A stretch of 64,000 nucleotides of DNA from Pedobacter ginsenosidimutans (GTDB lineage: Bacteria > Bacteroidota > Bacteroidia > Sphingobacteriales > Sphingobacteriaceae). This document shows positions 63,507-64,000 of this stretch, piece by piece. A program made the translations under genes and the position numbers. The stretch spans positions 62,001-126,000 of the forward strand of contig NZ_LMZQ01000005.1 in NCBI RefSeq assembly GCF_001442625.1, read 5' to 3'. The first letter of the stretch is position 1, and each line of letters starts with the position of its first letter. The notes under the pieces were generated by a model, which saw nothing but the letters and a program-made list of their open reading frames with translations, had not been told where the DNA came from and did no database searches.

Positions 63507-64000
63507 TTAAGATTGATTAACCAGAATTTCTTTGGCCATCACCATCGGAACGCTGATGTATTTTTTCTCCATGTAGTTCATTACACGTTCTAAAACTTCG
63601 CGTGAGGCTTCATCCATCTGACTAATTTCATCAGCAAACACGCCATTTATGGCTGTATTTTTGATTTCTTTAATCTTTCTTGGCACTTCCTGCATCGCTA
63701 ATTCGATACGGCGTTGTTTTAAAACAGAGAAAAATTCGGTGATGTTGTTGCTGATAATTTCTTCGGCATGCACCAGTTCGTTATAACGTTCCTGGATATT
63801 TTTGCGTGCCACCTCTTTCAGCGATTCTACTTCGATATAATGTACTGGATTGTTATGAATTACTGCCGGGGTAACATCATTCGGAATGGCCAGATCTACA
63901 ATTACCTTTTTGCCCTGATCGCCGTTTAAAAGTTTAGCGTATAAGGCTTCGTTAATAATCGCCTCGGTTGAGCCAGTACAGGTAATGATTACATCAAACC
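63507..64000 (-). CDS. hemA: Glutamyl-tRNA reductase (partial, N-terminus beyond window)
   Basis: 163 C-terminal residues are visible from the window edge to the stop. They include DVIITCTGSTEAIINEALYA (end of the NADPH domain), KKVIVDLAIPNDVTPAVIHN, and the C-terminal dimerisation helices (EIISNNITEFFSVLKQRRIE, LERVMNYMEKKYISVPMVMA). HemA reduces glutamyl-tRNA to glutamate-1-semialdehyde, the first step of the C5 haem route. It is first in the minus-strand hem cluster. Confidence 0.95.
   Translation of the reverse strand, partial: FDVIITCTGSTEAIINEALYAKLLNGDQGKKVIVDLAIPNDVTPAVIHNNPVHYIEVESLKEVARKNIQERYNELVHAEEIISNNITEFFSVLKQRRIELAMQEVPRKIKEIKNTAINGVFADEISQMDEASREVLERVMNYMEKKYISVPMVMAKEILVNQS

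Overview
The window looks like a chromosomal segment of a Bacteroidota bacterium of the Pedobacter/Sphingobacteriaceae type. Supporting features are AT-rich DNA, a SusC/SusD polysaccharide locus with a hybrid two-component regulator, an atpD-atpC pair standing apart from other ATP synthase genes, class II IlvC, a HemC-HemD fusion, HemJ instead of HemY/HemG, DUF4230 and DUF3823 proteins, promoters close to the Bacteroidota -7 element TAnnTTTG, and genes without Shine-Dalgarno sequences. The assignment rests on gene families and gene order only.

Layout. 1-4.8 kb: the end of an OsmC-like gene, a YtxH-like protein, a YdcF-like protein, then a membrane protein, a HPK7-type histidine kinase and a LuxR-type response regulator. 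5.0-7.2 kb: a small cysteine-free Ala/Val-rich protein, a strong hairpin, then an SdpA-like membrane protein, an SdpB-like (HTTM) multipass protein and a DCC-type thiol oxidoreductase. This is the best candidate for a little-described system: a peptide export/maturation cassette of the sporulation-delaying-protein type beside its own two-component system. 7.3-10.7 kb: obg, adk and two small membrane proteins. 11-23 kb: a polysaccharide utilisation locus (tandem GH43, DUF3823 lipoprotein, SusD, SusC, HTCS), all on the minus strand. 23.6-28.3 kb: tRNA-Arg(ACG), a peroxiredoxin, an RmlD-like reductase, atpD-atpC and an alpha/beta hydrolase.

28.3-46.7 kb holds a complete branched-chain amino acid locus on the plus strand: ilvE, ilvD, ilvB, ilvN, ilvC, leuC, leuD, leuB, leuA, ilvA. 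It is interrupted by unrelated small genes (methyltransferase, ORF6N, VOC, DinB, ABM monooxygenase, tandem ABC ATPase) and by a different dispersed palindromic repeat at almost every junction. Two short ORFs rich in Ile/Leu/Val codons, each followed by an intrinsic terminator and each able to form a competing pairing, precede ilvE and ilvD. They look like two tandem transcription attenuators, which would couple both parts of the locus to supply of charged Ile/Leu/Val tRNAs.

46.8-53.6 kb: a DUF4230 protein, a small lipoprotein, an ABC ATPase, a PIN-domain toxin-antitoxin pair, a sigma factor / anti-sigma-like / beta-barrel operon, and an outer-membrane beta-barrel protein. 53.7-64 kb: a minus-strand haem cluster of hemA (partial), a hemC-hemD fusion, hemB, hemL, an OmpR-type two-component system, a TPR-like protein, hemE, a YafQ-type toxin-antitoxin pair and hemJ. 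Together these cover glutamyl-tRNA to uroporphyrinogen III and coproporphyrinogen III, plus protoporphyrinogen oxidation.
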